Shown one piece after another: positions 36,735 through 49,225 of a stretch of DNA of 64,000 nt. Made by a program: the position numbers and the translations under genes. Location: contig CP114486.1 of assembly GCA_027186245.1 (NCBI GenBank), positions 9,624,501 through 9,688,500 of the forward strand, in the 5' to 3' direction. This DNA comes from Coriaria nepalensis (lineage: Eukaryota > Streptophyta > Magnoliopsida > Cucurbitales > Coriariaceae). How positions within the stretch are numbered: position 1 is the stretch's first letter; each line of letters opens with the position of its first letter. A model generated the notes under the pieces. The model saw only the letters and a list, made by a program, of their open reading frames with translations. It had not been told where the DNA came from and did not search any database.

Positions 36735-37626
36735 TATCTCCTCTTGTTGGAATTTGCCGCAATGTTGACCAATACTTGAACTTGAACTTGGTCATGGATT
36801 TAGTCATCATATCTTATGGGTTTTCATCCGTATGAATTTTCTCCACCAAAAGAATCCCTCATGAGACAACATCTTGGATAAAATGTAGCTTGATGTCGAT
36901 CTGTTTTGTCTTCTCATGAAACATTTATTTTCCAGTCAAATGTATGGAGCTTTGCCATAAAATACTTGCACCTTATCTTGCACAATCCCAAATTCACAGA
37001 TCAATCCCTTCAACCACACTTCATTAACAGTTTCAATGGCGGCTATATACTCGGTCTTCGTTGTTGATAATGCAACTAGGTTGTAGTTGTGCTTTCCAAT
37101 TCACTGTGCATACGAACAAAGTGAAGATGTAAGTAACCGATCAAGGACCTCTGTTTTGCCAAGGCCCGTGCATAATCCACTTCAATATATCCCACGAGCT
37201 TGGCACCATCACCCTCTAGCCGTTTATGGAGAAAAACAACATATGAAGTGCCTTTGACCTACTGAAGTACCTACTTCACTACTTCTCAATGCTCTTTAAT
37301 CGGATTAGACATAAACCAACTCACAAAACTAGCCGAATAAACTAGATCTAACCTTGTATAAACTATTGCATACATGAGATTTCCCACAACAATAGCATAA
37401 GGTATCATTTCCATGCTTTTCTTCTCCAAATCAGTCTTCAGAGATAACCGTGTGGATAACTCAAAATGAATGGCAAGTGATGTTTGAACCACTTTTGACT
37501 TGGACATGCTAGATTTACCCAAAACTATTCGAAGATAATTATATTGAGACACAAACAAAGTACCTTGCCTTCTATCCCGAATAATCTCCATCTCCAACAT
37601 TGTCTCAGCCGTTCCTAACAATTTAA
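36735..37626 (-). pseudogene. Ty1/copia reverse transcriptase and RNase H fragment
   Basis: The minus-strand frame 37621-37286 gives LGTAETMLEMEIIRDRRQGT, SQYNYLRIVLGKSSMSKSK, MIPYAIVVGNLMYAIVYTR and YSASFVSWFMSNPIKEH, the copia RT thumb and connection. Lower down, in shifted frames, NLVALSTTKTEYIAAIE and WLKGLICEFGI (about 36960-37080) are the copia RNase H core. Stops interrupt the region after KEH. The expected YVDD half of RT is absent upstream, where a gypsy gag piece begins instead. Confidence 0.85.
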
Positions 37627-37639
37627 GTGTTGACTTCTA

Positions 37640-37960
37640 CCAACAATTTGATTAGTGCAATTTATGTAAATTTGATTTCTTTTCTGTTGATTGTAGCCTT
37701 AGATATAGGAAAAATATTTCTTAAGAAAAATACTCTTCATCTCATTCCAAGTATTGACACTACCAGATAGAAAGTAATATAACCACTCATTTGCACTATC
37801 TGTTAGAGAGAATGGAAAATATCTCAACTCTACTTGGCCAATTGGTTTCATACTTGAACATATTACATAAATTCTAAAGATGCTTGTTTGGATCTTTCCC
37901 TAGAAAACCATGAGTGTTGGTAGAAGATGGATCATGCCCGACTTGCTTTCAAAAGTAACC
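37640..37960 (-). pseudogene. Ty3/gypsy gag fragment
   Basis: The minus strand gives ICSSMKPIGQVELRYFPFSL, then TDSANEWLYYFLSGSVNTW and NEMKSIFLKKYF, which match the conserved retrotransposon gag block of plant gypsy elements. An upstream LLPTLMVF-stop-GKIQ piece corresponds to the usual PTFHG-like start. It is broken by a stop and truncated on both sides. Confidence 0.8.
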
Positions 37961-38754
37961 TCAAATTAAGGGTACTTAATGCATAAAGTTGTTAGTACAT
38001 AATATGTGCCGCTAATTCCCTGAGTGTACAGTTGGGTGCAACCATAGTTTCCTAGTCAGGTTTAGAACCACTTGATGATGGTGAAGACTTAGGTGAAGTG
38101 GGAACCGATGGTGAAGGTGAAATGGGTCCTTTCAGTCTCAAGTTGTATTTTGGCTTGATAGAATCCTCTATTTGTTCCTTATGCATTAAACAACCACCTA
38201 AAAATCAAAATGAAAAACTAAGTAAGAGAAATGCTAAAACATAAAATATAAATAGAGAAAATAATTATCAGCGGCATAACGCTAAAATTGATACAATAAA
38301 AATCGTATTGATTAAATCCTTATAAAAATAATATTGTTAATTACAGTATAGAGTAATAAGCGATTGTCATTTCTGTAGAAAATTGTTTCCAATTTACGTA
38401 AACCCATAAAAAAAGTTTTCAAAACTATAATAAAAGAAATAAAATGGGTCTTTTAGGCAATTTTTAATTTCTCTACTATGCATAGTATCATAAAGGAATA
38501 AGAAGGGGGAACTTTTGGAAATTATTAAAGTTAGAAGGGTTTTAATTCAATTTGATTTAAATTAATGAATAAGAATAATTAAATGATGCCACATTAAGTA
38601 GCACTTAACATCTTAATTTTTTAATTAGTCATCACTTAAAAGCCACTTGTCAAATTTCATGCTTAATCATCCTAATAACTCATAAATCATCGATACACGT
38701 GTCGTGATAATGGGATTTGAATTGCACTAAATAAACCTCAGCTTATGGCAAAAG

Positions 38755-38885
38755 CATGGAGAGAGAAACGAAAGTGAAGGAGAGAGGAGAGAAAAGAGAG
38801 AGAGAGAGGAAGAGAAAAGGAAATAGAAGAAGAGGGCGAGGAAAAGAAAAGGAGGGAAAAGGAAAGAGAGAAAAGAAGAGGTAGA
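38755..38885. repeat. Purine-rich (GA) tract
   Basis: Over about 130 bases the plus strand is almost only A and G, with agagagagagagg and gaaaaggaaagagagaaaag words. It is a simple sequence, not coding. Confidence 0.7.
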
Positions 38886-40993
38886 GTAAATTTCCAACAT
38901 CTCAAACTTTTATGGAAAACTTTTAATATAGTCTACAACCTAGGACTATTAATAAAATAAGTAGAAACTAGGTTGCGCTCATATTTCAAGTAACTAATAA
39001 GCCCTATACAATATAGTTAACTTTATGTATAATTAATATGTATGTTGAATGTGTTATATATGTGTGCGCTTATGCTTATGCTTTAAATAGGTATAAATGA
39101 ATATAAAGATAATGGTAAACGTGATTAATCTCTATATTAATGAATTTAATATATGATGATGATGAGCATAATATTATTAGTTAACCATGTTGCATGCATC
39201 TGAGCATGCCATATAACACGTAGACATGTTTATAAAAATGGCGATGAGCATATAAGTTTAAAATATTATAAGACGGTGATACTTTATATATTAATGCGTG
39301 AAGTTAAAGTTAAATGATGTAAGACGATGGTTTATGAGATATCATCGCATGAAGTTAAAGTTAAAGTTAAAATAGTATAAGTCGATCGCATGCTTAAAGT
39401 TAAAGCTAAAATATTGTAAATCAATCGCATGCTTAAAGTTAAAGCTATTGCTCATCATCACTAGGCCCAAATACGTAAAAAGGCACATGCACAAAGTACT
39501 TAAGACATGCATAACACACATAAAAAGAATTACTGTTTGATATGCTTATAATGATAATGTTTATATTAAATTTATGATGAAATAAGTGATGCTTATTATG
39601 ACTACTTTTAAGAGTTCATGATATATGTGTCTATGATGTTTATACTCTGTGTGTCCTTCAATGCTATAGTTTAGGTATGTTTATTACTTGCTAAGCTTTA
39701 TAGCTCATTTTAAGTTTTCCATGTCATAAATAAACAAAAGGGTAAATCACTCACTTTCTAATAGTGATTATGAAGTTGGAATTGGTGTGTGCTATATATA
39801 TGAGGCCGACTTATGAATATGCTAAGAAAATTATAGATATGTTGTGAAATAAAAGTTTAAAGTCTACCGAATTTCCGTTAAGGTTATATTGATATATGAT
39901 GACTCCCGATCTAATGATAATGGTTAGTATATTTTTATTAAGTAAATGATATGAAATCAGGGCGTTACAATTTTTATGTTATAAACTCATCTAAAACAAG
40001 ACTCTAAACTAATTTTAAATTAAAATACGATTAAAAAAAATCTAATTAAACCTAATAAATCTAAAGACACACTAAATAAAATGACCCAAAACTTAGGGGG
40101 TTTGGATTTAACTATATGCAAATAAAGAAAACATATATATAAAATAAAAAAATGAATTTAAATAAATATTTTTAAATGATGATAATTTATGATAAAATAA
40201 TGATGAAAAAATCATTCACTACAACTAAATAAGGAGGTGAAACCAATTAATTAGAATTATTGTTGACTCTCTTTTAAAATTAATAACTTAAAAATAATCA
40301 AAAACTCAATTATTTTGATTTTTCCTAACTTTTTGTTAAGTAAAAACAAGTTCTTGACTTAATTTTTTTCCATTAAACAACTTATAACAAGCTTTCTGAC
40401 TTTATCTTGATGAAAGCAATCAATCAAAAAAGATAAGTTAAATCAAGAATTAAATATACAAGTTCAGTTTATTTATTTTGAGCTACTATATTTATTTAAA
40501 CAATTTTGATAAAATAAATTAAAACTCTAAACAAGTAATTAAATTATTATCATATTTATCGAATTTTACATTCTAAATAAATATGATAATAATTTATAAC
40601 AATTATAAATAATTGGATATTAATGAATTTTTTAAAAAAAATATAAATTTTTAATTAATTAACTAAAGTCATATCTAAAATTTTGAAATCGAGCGTAATG
40701 AAAGAAAAGCTTAATTATTCATAATAACTAAATAAATAAATAAAACACTAAATTCATGAAAAAAAAAAAAAAAAAAAAAGTTAAACAAAGAAAAAGTAAA
40801 GAGTGAAATAGATGAAATCGAGCTGACTATTAATCGCTTATTCTCCTCCTTCTTTTAGTCCTCCTCTCGCCGCTGCTTTCTTTCGCTGTAGGTCTTAGCA
40901 ATTTTTTTTCTTTTTTTTTCCCTGATTCTTTTCAGCGCCCCCTTTTCATTAATTTAATGTGATGAAGCCCTCCATTTGTAGCTTCAATTTAGG

Positions 40994-41024
40994 CTGACCA
41001 TTGACCATTGACCATTGACCATTG
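40994..41024. repeat. Eight-base tandem repeat (gaccattg, four units)
   Basis: The unit gaccattg or its rotation is repeated about four times without interruption before cttcattcatg. Confidence 0.7.
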
Positions 41025-42879
41025 CTTCATTCATGGGCCGAACCTCTACCCTCTTGGGCTTACTACAATCAATTATCATTTGTTTGATTTTTCTTACTTC
41101 AAGCCTATTAATTTTCTCTTTATTGCACTCAACTCCCCCATGTGTTTATTTGCTACCCTTAACTTCTTGTTATATATTTATACCAAAACTCTTACAGAGA
41201 TAAAATAAGCAAATAAAGAGCAAAGAAGTTCAAAATATGATAAAATTATGAGAGAAAATAAGATAAAATTATGATAAAATTATGAGATAAAATAAGATAA
41301 AAATAATGTAAAATAAAATACTTATCATTAGCCAATTCATGTGTTTATGCCTTATGCGAGAAAAATCTTTGAGAGAAATTAGTGACAAGATATTTGGATT
41401 ACTTCGTAGTTTTTCTTGAAGAAATTTTCAATCTCGTGTAACTACTATTGGAAGAGAAGAAGATATTCTTAGGAATTCGTTTAATAAGCATATGGGATGT
41501 AAATATCATATTTTTTCTTCAGTTCTTATGATAGTTTCCCATTTTGATCTTTATATTATGTTATTTAAATAATATAATATGTTCGTAGTTGAAATTTAGT
41601 TCACTTTGGGATCCAAAAATTTTAAAATGCCATTTTCGCTACTAGGTTCTCCACGAACTTACGATTCTCACAAAACTTTAAATCATTTACCTTTTGTCAA
41701 CCAAATAGCCCTTACCTTTTCAATTCTTACAAATCTCTTTCACTAACATGACTAAGCCCCTTGTGCTATAAGCAGTCGAAAGAGTTTTCTTTTGGTTCCA
41801 CCACTATTGTTGATACACAAATCATGGTGCTTCCTTAAAATCACGACTAGTGACACTTTAGAATCCCTAAGGTGTCGTTTTTACACTTCTAACCAAAGTC
41901 ATATTAATCAAGTATATCTAGTGAGATAGATATTTTCAAAATTCACGAACATGCCCCACATCAGATAAGAGTCTTGATCTTTTTTGATACAATGACAACC
42001 ACTTAACTATGATTTGTTGTTCCCCAATAAAACTTAACTGCCATTGATCTTCTTGTATTTATCAAACCCACCTTCATTGGAAGTCAAGTCATATGGAATG
42101 AACAACATGTATCCATGATCCTTTCTCTATGAGAGTGCTTTGTTATAACAATCAAGACATTCATATTTTTATAGCCTTATTCTTGTTAGAAAATAATCGT
42201 TTTGCCAGCTCTTTGCCACCACAAGACTTTGCCCTTTTGCTTTCCATTGAACTCCTTAATGTTTAGTCTTCCTAATTACCAAATTATCTCCGGTATGCTT
42301 ATCCACTTTACTCTTTCATTTTTGCTCAGTCTTTAGGGCACCAACGATATCTTCCAAAGTGATAGTTTCCATTCCCTATTATGAAATATTTAGAAAGTTC
42401 TTATATGACTTTGCTAAAGAATGTACAAGATAGAAAGTATTTTAGCTAAAAATAAGCTAAAACAAGGTTTTAGCGTCTGCTTCTGCATGTAAACTAGTAG
42501 TGTATCCGAATTAAGTCAAGGAGAAGGCTTTATAAGCTGTCGTAGCTTGTTTGTGAATTAAGACTGCATCACCACCGGTACATCCTAGCAACCTGAAATA
42601 GATAATGAGTGAGGGGTGGGTGATTGGGGGAGAAAATTAGAAAAATAAGAGGGATTTTATTTTATTTATTTTTTCTTTATAAAACCCTGTTTTAAATTTA
42701 TTAAGATTGAAGATAGTAGGTTGTAATACAGATCTAGTCCTAAAGCTAGTAGTACTGATACAAAAAAATTAAAATAAGCAAATTTTCAACGGCAACAAAG
42801 ACAAGAAAATACCGCACTAAAAAATATAAATAAATAAATAAAAAGGTGAGGAAAGAAACTATAGAAATGCCATAGAGTA

Positions 42880-43491
42880 TGTGATACGGTTATGGGCCGG
42901 GTTGAGAAGTATAGGCCCAAATGTTTAACTGGAGCTCCAATTCCATTAAGGGACTAGGTGTCGGATCAAAGGAAAAGTGGTTAAACGGCATTTCGAGTTG
43001 AAGTTAACTGAGCAACCATTGACGCATGCATGAGAAAGCCGTTAGAGCGTTGGAAATTGGTTAGCCTTGTAAGCGGATTCAGTTAGTTAATGAATTGAAT
43101 GAATGCCTGATTATTGTTCTCATTGTATTCAAATCAAGTAATGGAAACAGAGAAGAAAAATGACCATGAAAACAAATCATTGCAAAACGGCTACATTTTA
43201 GGAAGAATACTTACCTCCACTTGCCACCTCAGCTGCCCCTGAAGAATGAGTTTTCTCCTGCTGGATGAAAACCACCCGAAGGCATATTTTTCTATTTTGT
43301 TTTTATTCTCTTATTCCTTCTAGGTGTCACAGTATCATTAGCTCAATTTTTCTATATATTCCTTTGTACAGTATAAGTTATAATAAGAGAGAGAAAAAAA
43401 AACAAGCGAACCTTTCTTCTTCATTTTCTTCCCTGAACTTTCTTCTTCCAGAAACCATTTTGAAATTCATACTCTTATATGGTATAGAGCT
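42880..43491 (+). mobile_element. Putative 5' LTR and primer-binding site of a copia element
   Basis: The LTR would begin near tgtgatacggttatgggccg at 42880 and end near ttca at 43469. A tggtatagagct sequence at 43480-43491 resembles the Met-tRNA primer-binding site. It is placed correctly ahead of copia gag-like coding, which supports the call; the ends are approximate. Confidence 0.45.
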
Positions 43492-43559
43492 CTGCAATGA
43501 AATATCAAATTGTTTCAGGAAAAAGCATTGAGCAAATTAAGTTACAGAAAAGAAATTAT

Positions 43560-45425
43560 GATGAAATAGATTTCTTCACAAATTTTTCAAGACCCACAAA
43601 TCCTTATCAACTTGAGAATGGGACAACCCACTGAATACTCTTATCACTAAGCTCTTGACCAAAGTTAACTATGAAATGTGTTTAAGAGCAATGAAAAGAG
43701 TTCTTACAGCCAAAAATAAATTTGTTTTTGTTAATGAAAAACTCCCCAAACCTCAAAATACAGATCTAAATGATTTTAGTAAAGAAGCAATTCTAGTTGA
43801 AGCTTGGGAATGATGTAATGACATGATCGTTTCCTGAATTCAAAAATCTATTAGCACTGAGGTTAGGTCAAGCATCTCATACATCAGTAATGCACAAGAA
43901 TTGTGGGAAGAATTACGAGCACTTTTGGCACAATTGGATGAATATGAGACTATTCCAGAATGCACGTGTAGACATTTAAAAGTTTTAGTGGACCCATATG
44001 AAAGGAATAGGGTTAAATGAACCTACTGTGCCTCTAGAGATAAGATCATGTTGATGAATCCTTTGCCTAGGGTGAACATAGCCTACAATCAAATTCGAAA
44101 TCAAGAGAGAACTAGAGAACTTACTGTATTAGAGATCACAATTCCAGAACCTGCTACCATGGCAGTTAAGAAGTTTTCTGGAAATTTAATATTTCTCAAT
44201 AAATCAGGCAAATACACAAAGAAGCAAAAAATATTTTGTAGTCTATGCAAGATTACTATACATTTTTTTGGAAAACTGTTTTAAAGCAAGAAATTCTGAG
44301 TCTCCTACCTGTGAGCATTGTAAAATGATTGGCCATATCAAGGCCAAATTTTACAAACTTCACGGTTTTCTAGAGGGACACAAGCTACATGGACAACACA
44401 CCAAAGTTTTCTTAGTATCTCAATCTACAACATCTAATGGTCAAGAATCTAAAAAAGAACATTATTCAATCTCTACAGATGAATACCAACAATTGATGGT
44501 TCTATTGAAAGGGCAATCTGCGTCATCATCTACTACCCCACAAGTCAACATGATGCAAACAATCAAATCAATCTTTTCATGTCATTCTGTTTCAATCCTT
44601 TCATGTTCTCAAAATTCATATTATCAAATACCTTGGATACTAGATACAGGGGCCACTGCTCACATTGTTTGCCATTCATCTTTTCTCACTAATGTTAATC
44701 CTTATGCAACATTCTCAGTCAGATTACCTAATAATCAAATGGTTCTAGTAAGCCATATTGGTTTTATCCAGTTGACCAAAAAACTGATTCTGCACAATGT
44801 TCTATGTATTCCTACCTTCACTTTTAACCTTATTTCAACCAAAAGATTGATTCTAGAAAATGATTTTTCATTTTTTTTTACTCATCTTATTGTTTGATAC
44901 AAGACCTAATAGACTCCAGAACGATTGTGAGGGGTGAAGTAAGGAACAATCTCTATGAACTTCACATAGATGATTCTGCAGCTTTAGTTTGTGCATATAA
45001 CAATCCACTTATTCAAAAACCTACGATAAACATGTCTGTTTTTAATCTTCGCCTTGGTCATGCTTCTTTATCTCGACTTCAGCTTCTAAATGTACCTTTG
45101 ACTTTCAATAAAGAAAATTCATATGATATATATGCATTGTAAAATTTTCATAAACTACATTTTCCTTCAAACCCAACTAGATCCATAGAGAAATTCTAAC
45201 TCATACCTTGTGATATTTGAGGTCCTAATCCAATTTTAGGTTACGATGGTTCTAAATATTTTCTTACCATAGTTGAAGATCATTCTAGAAACACTTGGAT
45301 CTATATGTTAAGAAATAAATTGGAGGTAAGACAGTGTATCAAATCATTCTACAGTTATGTTGATACTAAATTTGGAATGAAGATTAAGGTCATTAGAAGT
45401 GATAATGGCAGTGAATTTCCTAAAA
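43560..45425 (+). pseudogene. Ty1/copia polyprotein (gag, protease, start of integrase), truncated
   Basis: The gag part (43660-44290) has YEMCLRAMKRVLTAKNK-like and SSISYISNAQELWEELRALL-like pieces in several frames. A zinc knuckle CEHCKMIGHIKAKFYKLHG (about 44315-44370) has its last Cys changed to Phe. Protease is PWILDTGATAHIVCHSS (44630-44680) with an intact DTGA-like active site. The pre-integrase block follows with VRNNLYELHID and VFNLRLGHASLSRL (44930-45080). Integrase starts with YFLTIVEDHSRNTWIYMLRN and KVIRSDNGSEFPK (about 45260-45425). Coding then stops abruptly and different DNA begins. RT, RNase H and the 3' LTR are missing. Frameshifts near 44285, 44895 and 45140 rule out function. 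Confidence 0.88.
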
Positions 45426-46085
45426 GAATGATCGTTTGTCGATCAAAAAAGACCCTAAATGATATTAAAGAAAATGTCATAAGTAGATCGTTGCAACGGT
45501 CATAAGCGGACCATTGATTAAATATCAGTTGACATGCCGGTGGTAGCATCCTCAGGGCTCAAGTGTGTAGAATGATAGAAATTTATGCACGTTAGATATA
45601 GGTCATAAAAGCACTAACTCACGATAGTTATAAAAAGAATAGCGATGTGAGTAGGACACTATCCTTACTGAGCTTCTAGCTCATAAATTGTCTACTCTGT
45701 ATTGTAGGAAATTACAAAGGTAAGGCGGTAAGCTAAGGAACAAGCGAATGAAGGCTATCAGTCTGTGAGATTGTACATATGAGATCCGACCTCTGTAAGC
45801 AATGAGTTTGAAAATTTGCACTTCTTATGTATATGTACATATATGTATATTCAAATAAAGAATAGAGTATTTAAAAAGTTTTGGGATTACTTTTCTATGA
45901 CAAAGGCTTCCGCAGTATTTTCAAATTATTACGTATATCCTTCAAACCACTTTTGAAAGTAAAGTAAAATTTCGAGAACAAAATTTTTATATAAATACAA
46001 AAAAGTAATGCACCTACTAGCTGTATATGTTTCCCTAGAAAAGTATTTGATAAACTAAACAGCTAGTAGGGCGGGCGTTACATCA
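45426..46085. mobile_element. Likely LTR-type insertion interrupting the copia integrase
   Basis: Just after the copia coding breaks off, non-coding DNA with gagcttctagctcataaatt (about 45669-45688) and a terminal gggcgggcgttacatc (about 46071-46086) appears. These words recall the 3' end of gypsy LTRs and parallel the sequence near 39700-39969. The copia frame does not visibly resume after 46085, so a simple nested insertion is not proven. Confidence 0.4.
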
Positions 46086-49000
46086 GATCTAAAACTTCCA
46101 ACATATAATCAATCATAGGTTTTCTAAGAAAGGAGTCACAAAATCATCCTAACAACTAGAAGAGCAAAGAATATACCAGAGATCAAGTAACAATGAAGCA
46201 ATCGATCAAACACTAATCGTGAGAGAGACGAGAGAGAGAGATTGCACCGTAAACCAAAAAGCAACGAGAATGAAAAAATGAGGGCATGCCCTAATTGTCT
46301 GGGTAAGAGGGATTTATATACTTCCGGGTTAATTTGACCTGACACAATTTTATTGGAACCCGGTTTGGCAACAATGGTTACTTGGCTGCATTAATTCAAT
46401 GTTTTGAATGACAAAACGTTGGAGTTGTTTCATATAGATATGAATGAAGGGTTAGGGCTCGCTATGCCTAAAATTGTGCCATTATATGCTATGTATAAAG
46501 CTCGTGTTGTCATAATTACTATTCTATCGAAATTAGAGTTGGCCGATTTGGAATCCCGGATTAGCTAGGAGAGTTTGACTTGAAAAAGATCCAAAACTTT
46601 GAACCTCATTTTAAAAATATTTTTAATAAATTAGGTTATTACTTGGTTAACTATTGATACAAGTGAACCTTTTTATAATTGAGTTATCGTATCATTTTAA
46701 CGATAACTTCAAATAAACATCATAGCACCAAAAAAAATCACGTAAATTAAAATATGCTCATATCTATATAAACTAAAGTAAAATTTGATACCAAATGAAA
46801 AAAAAATTAACATAGGTAAAAACTTGTCTAAGTTTGGTATGATTTTAGTCAGTTCGGTGGCAAAGACCACCAAAAATGACTTTTGCACATCTATAATTTT
46901 CACCTTGAGGACAAGGATGCTTGAACGGAGGAAGAATGGATATGTGAACATGTTCCACTTTGACCAAGTCCCCTATTAGTTTTATGATCTTTATTTATTT
47001 AATTTCTCTTTTTGGTTCAAATAAAAGGTTTCATTTAAATAGAGAAAAATATACATATAGGGCATGATTATAAATTTAAATTCTTCAAATAAATCCAAAA
47101 GATATGAGAAGTGTACAAGATTGGGAAGCTAATTTTCTAAGCTAATCTATTTTATTTGAAATCGCTGGATTTTAAATTAATAAATTTAAAGATTTTGGTT
47201 AAAGTAAGTTCAATAAAGAAAATTTAATTAAATAATGTTAAATTAATTTTTTACTACTGTAATAAAAAAATTTGATTTTATTTATTTAAGATTTAATATT
47301 TTCACATGAGATTAATTAGCTCATTTGATAAGATGAAATATTAGCCTCCTAAACTTTGAAGTGTACATACACTCCTTGTTATGACTACATTCTTTAAAAC
47401 TTGAGATTTGATCAAGAATATAGCATCTATGCTTCTGGGAAAGAAACTCCTAAAAATTACACCTAATCCAAATCTCCCTTTAAACAAACTTATAAAATCT
47501 AGTACAAATATCTAAAATAATAATACAAAAAGAAAATAAGTCATAAAAAACACCATAGGTATCTAAGTCATTCGTCTTTTCTATGGCATTTCATTCCTTA
47601 TTATTGATATGCCTAAAATTTTGAGAGTAAAATAAGTTCAAATGGCTGAATAGATTGGATAAATAAGGAAAATAGACTATTATTTAAGATCTAAAAATTT
47701 GGTAGAACACTGAAAATGCTTCTTGCAAAAAGAAAAAGAAAACTTTATAAAATAGAAGAAATCTAAAGAAGATGAAAATGATCAAGATCCTTACTTAAAA
47801 ACTTAGATGAATGTCAGCAACTAGATCACACAAGAAGTAAAAAAAGGTGAAGAAGGGAGGAGAGAAAAAGCATGATCATATTTTTTCTGATTTTTCTCCA
47901 TAGTGTGGTAGTTGAAGAAATATTCTCCATCAGCTAATAAACATGTTAGTATCAAGAGAATTGAAAAGCGAATAAAAGTGTAGACAATTACATAATTAAT
48001 TATTATTAAGGAGACTCGCCGTATCGAACTTGGCCATTTCCATTCTTACTGTTGCATACATCAGACGAGTCATAAACTTCCACTAAACATGCATTGTTAG
48101 ACATGTCAAATGCATATGTGAAGTATACAACACTTTAATATTTTGTTGTGATTTGAATGCGGTTGGTTACCAACTTGTTTACTATTGGTTAATTAATTTT
48201 GTGTTCTTTCGTCTCCATAATATATATATATATATATATATATTAAGTTCTCAAGTCCCCAAATGACACTATTCTCAATAATAACGTCATGCATTTACCA
48301 TAAATTAATATCAATTGGATAGATCTATGCCTAGAAAAAAAGAAGAAAAAAAAAGTCCTCAAATAATTTGAGTACCGATCTATTTCTTTCTTAGGTGGAT
48401 CGAAATATGAAGGCAACATCTTTTTATGTTCTCATGTCCGCAGTTATCTCGCTAGTAAAGTGTAACTCTACTTATGATAGGTCCATGACTATGTTTTAGA
48501 TACCTAAGAAATTGAAGTGCATTTGAAGATTAATGGTGTTTCATCAAAATCATGATATTTTTGTTGGTTTTGGAGTAACGATATAAAAATTAAGCAACCC
48601 TAAAAGGATGCAGTAGTACAAAGAGGGAATGATTCGTAAAGCAAAAACGTACGTGTGGGAGAGTGGCAAAAACGTTGATAATTTTTCTCCCAACATTCAC
48701 AACAAAATTGTTGCAGAATTTTTGTTGGATGAAAGCTATCATTTTCCTCAACAACCACGCAGGACCCGCCACTATTATCTCGCACACTACGCAGATAGCT
48801 CATCCTCCTTCGCCTAAAAGTTCGTTTGTCTTTGTCCTACTATTACTACAACTCACCCCCTCCTCTTCTCTATATGTATATATATTCTTCACATCCATTC
48901 ATGTACGTAATCATTTCTCTTTTAATTCAACCTTACTCTACATGATCGATTCTACTGGTCAGACACCACTTCCACTTCCACTTCTTTTCATTCACAACCC

Positions 49001-49140
49001 TTTGCTCTCCTCTTTAGAAAACCCTCCATATCTCCTCCATCAGTCTAACGTGTTCAAATCCAACCAAAGCTTTCAATGTTTCCCTACATCTTCTAACCGT
49101 AACAATATCTAGATATTATAGGATATTGTCTTCACACAAA
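46086..49140. other. Gene-free AT-rich stretch upstream of the protease gene
   Basis: The sequence contains a (TA)n microsatellite at 48221-48242 and scattered short frames without family resemblance. A 149-codon frame at 48663-49112 is Leu/Pro/Ser-rich and lies in promoter or leader DNA, so it is probably not a gene. Confidence 0.4.
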
Positions 49141-49142
49141 CT

Positions 49143-49150
49143 TTATATAT
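49143..49150 (+). promoter_or_regulatory. Likely TATA box of the aspartic protease gene
   Basis: The string tatatatt lies about 80 bases before the ATG, a usual spacing for a plant promoter with a short leader. Confidence 0.5.
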
Positions 49151-49225
49151 TACCCTCCATACTCTATCCCATTTTCATCCCTATTCTATACCGATCAACA
49201 AATATATTCACATAATCACATCCTT

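Larger units (their letters stand above)
37961..42879. other. Long AT-rich gene-free stretch with LTR-like end at 39969
   Basis: I see no supported gene. Contents include a purine-only-like tract at 38755-38885, short gttaaagttaaa repeats at 39300-39450, a run of 20 A at 40759-40778 and an eight-base tandem repeat at 40994-41024. Around 39700-39969, tatagctcattttaagtttt and a terminal gggcgttaca resemble the 3' end of a gypsy LTR. No partner end was located. Confidence 0.4.

Noticed and set aside
46709..46979. Overlapping frames of 80 and 64 codons on opposite strands
   Set aside because: They may come from a repeat, but neither has a recognisable domain, promoter or conserved partner in the window.
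48663..49112. 149-codon frame upstream of the aspartic protease
   Set aside because: It lies in the promoter or leader, overlaps other short frames, is rich in Leu, Pro and Ser and has no domain.
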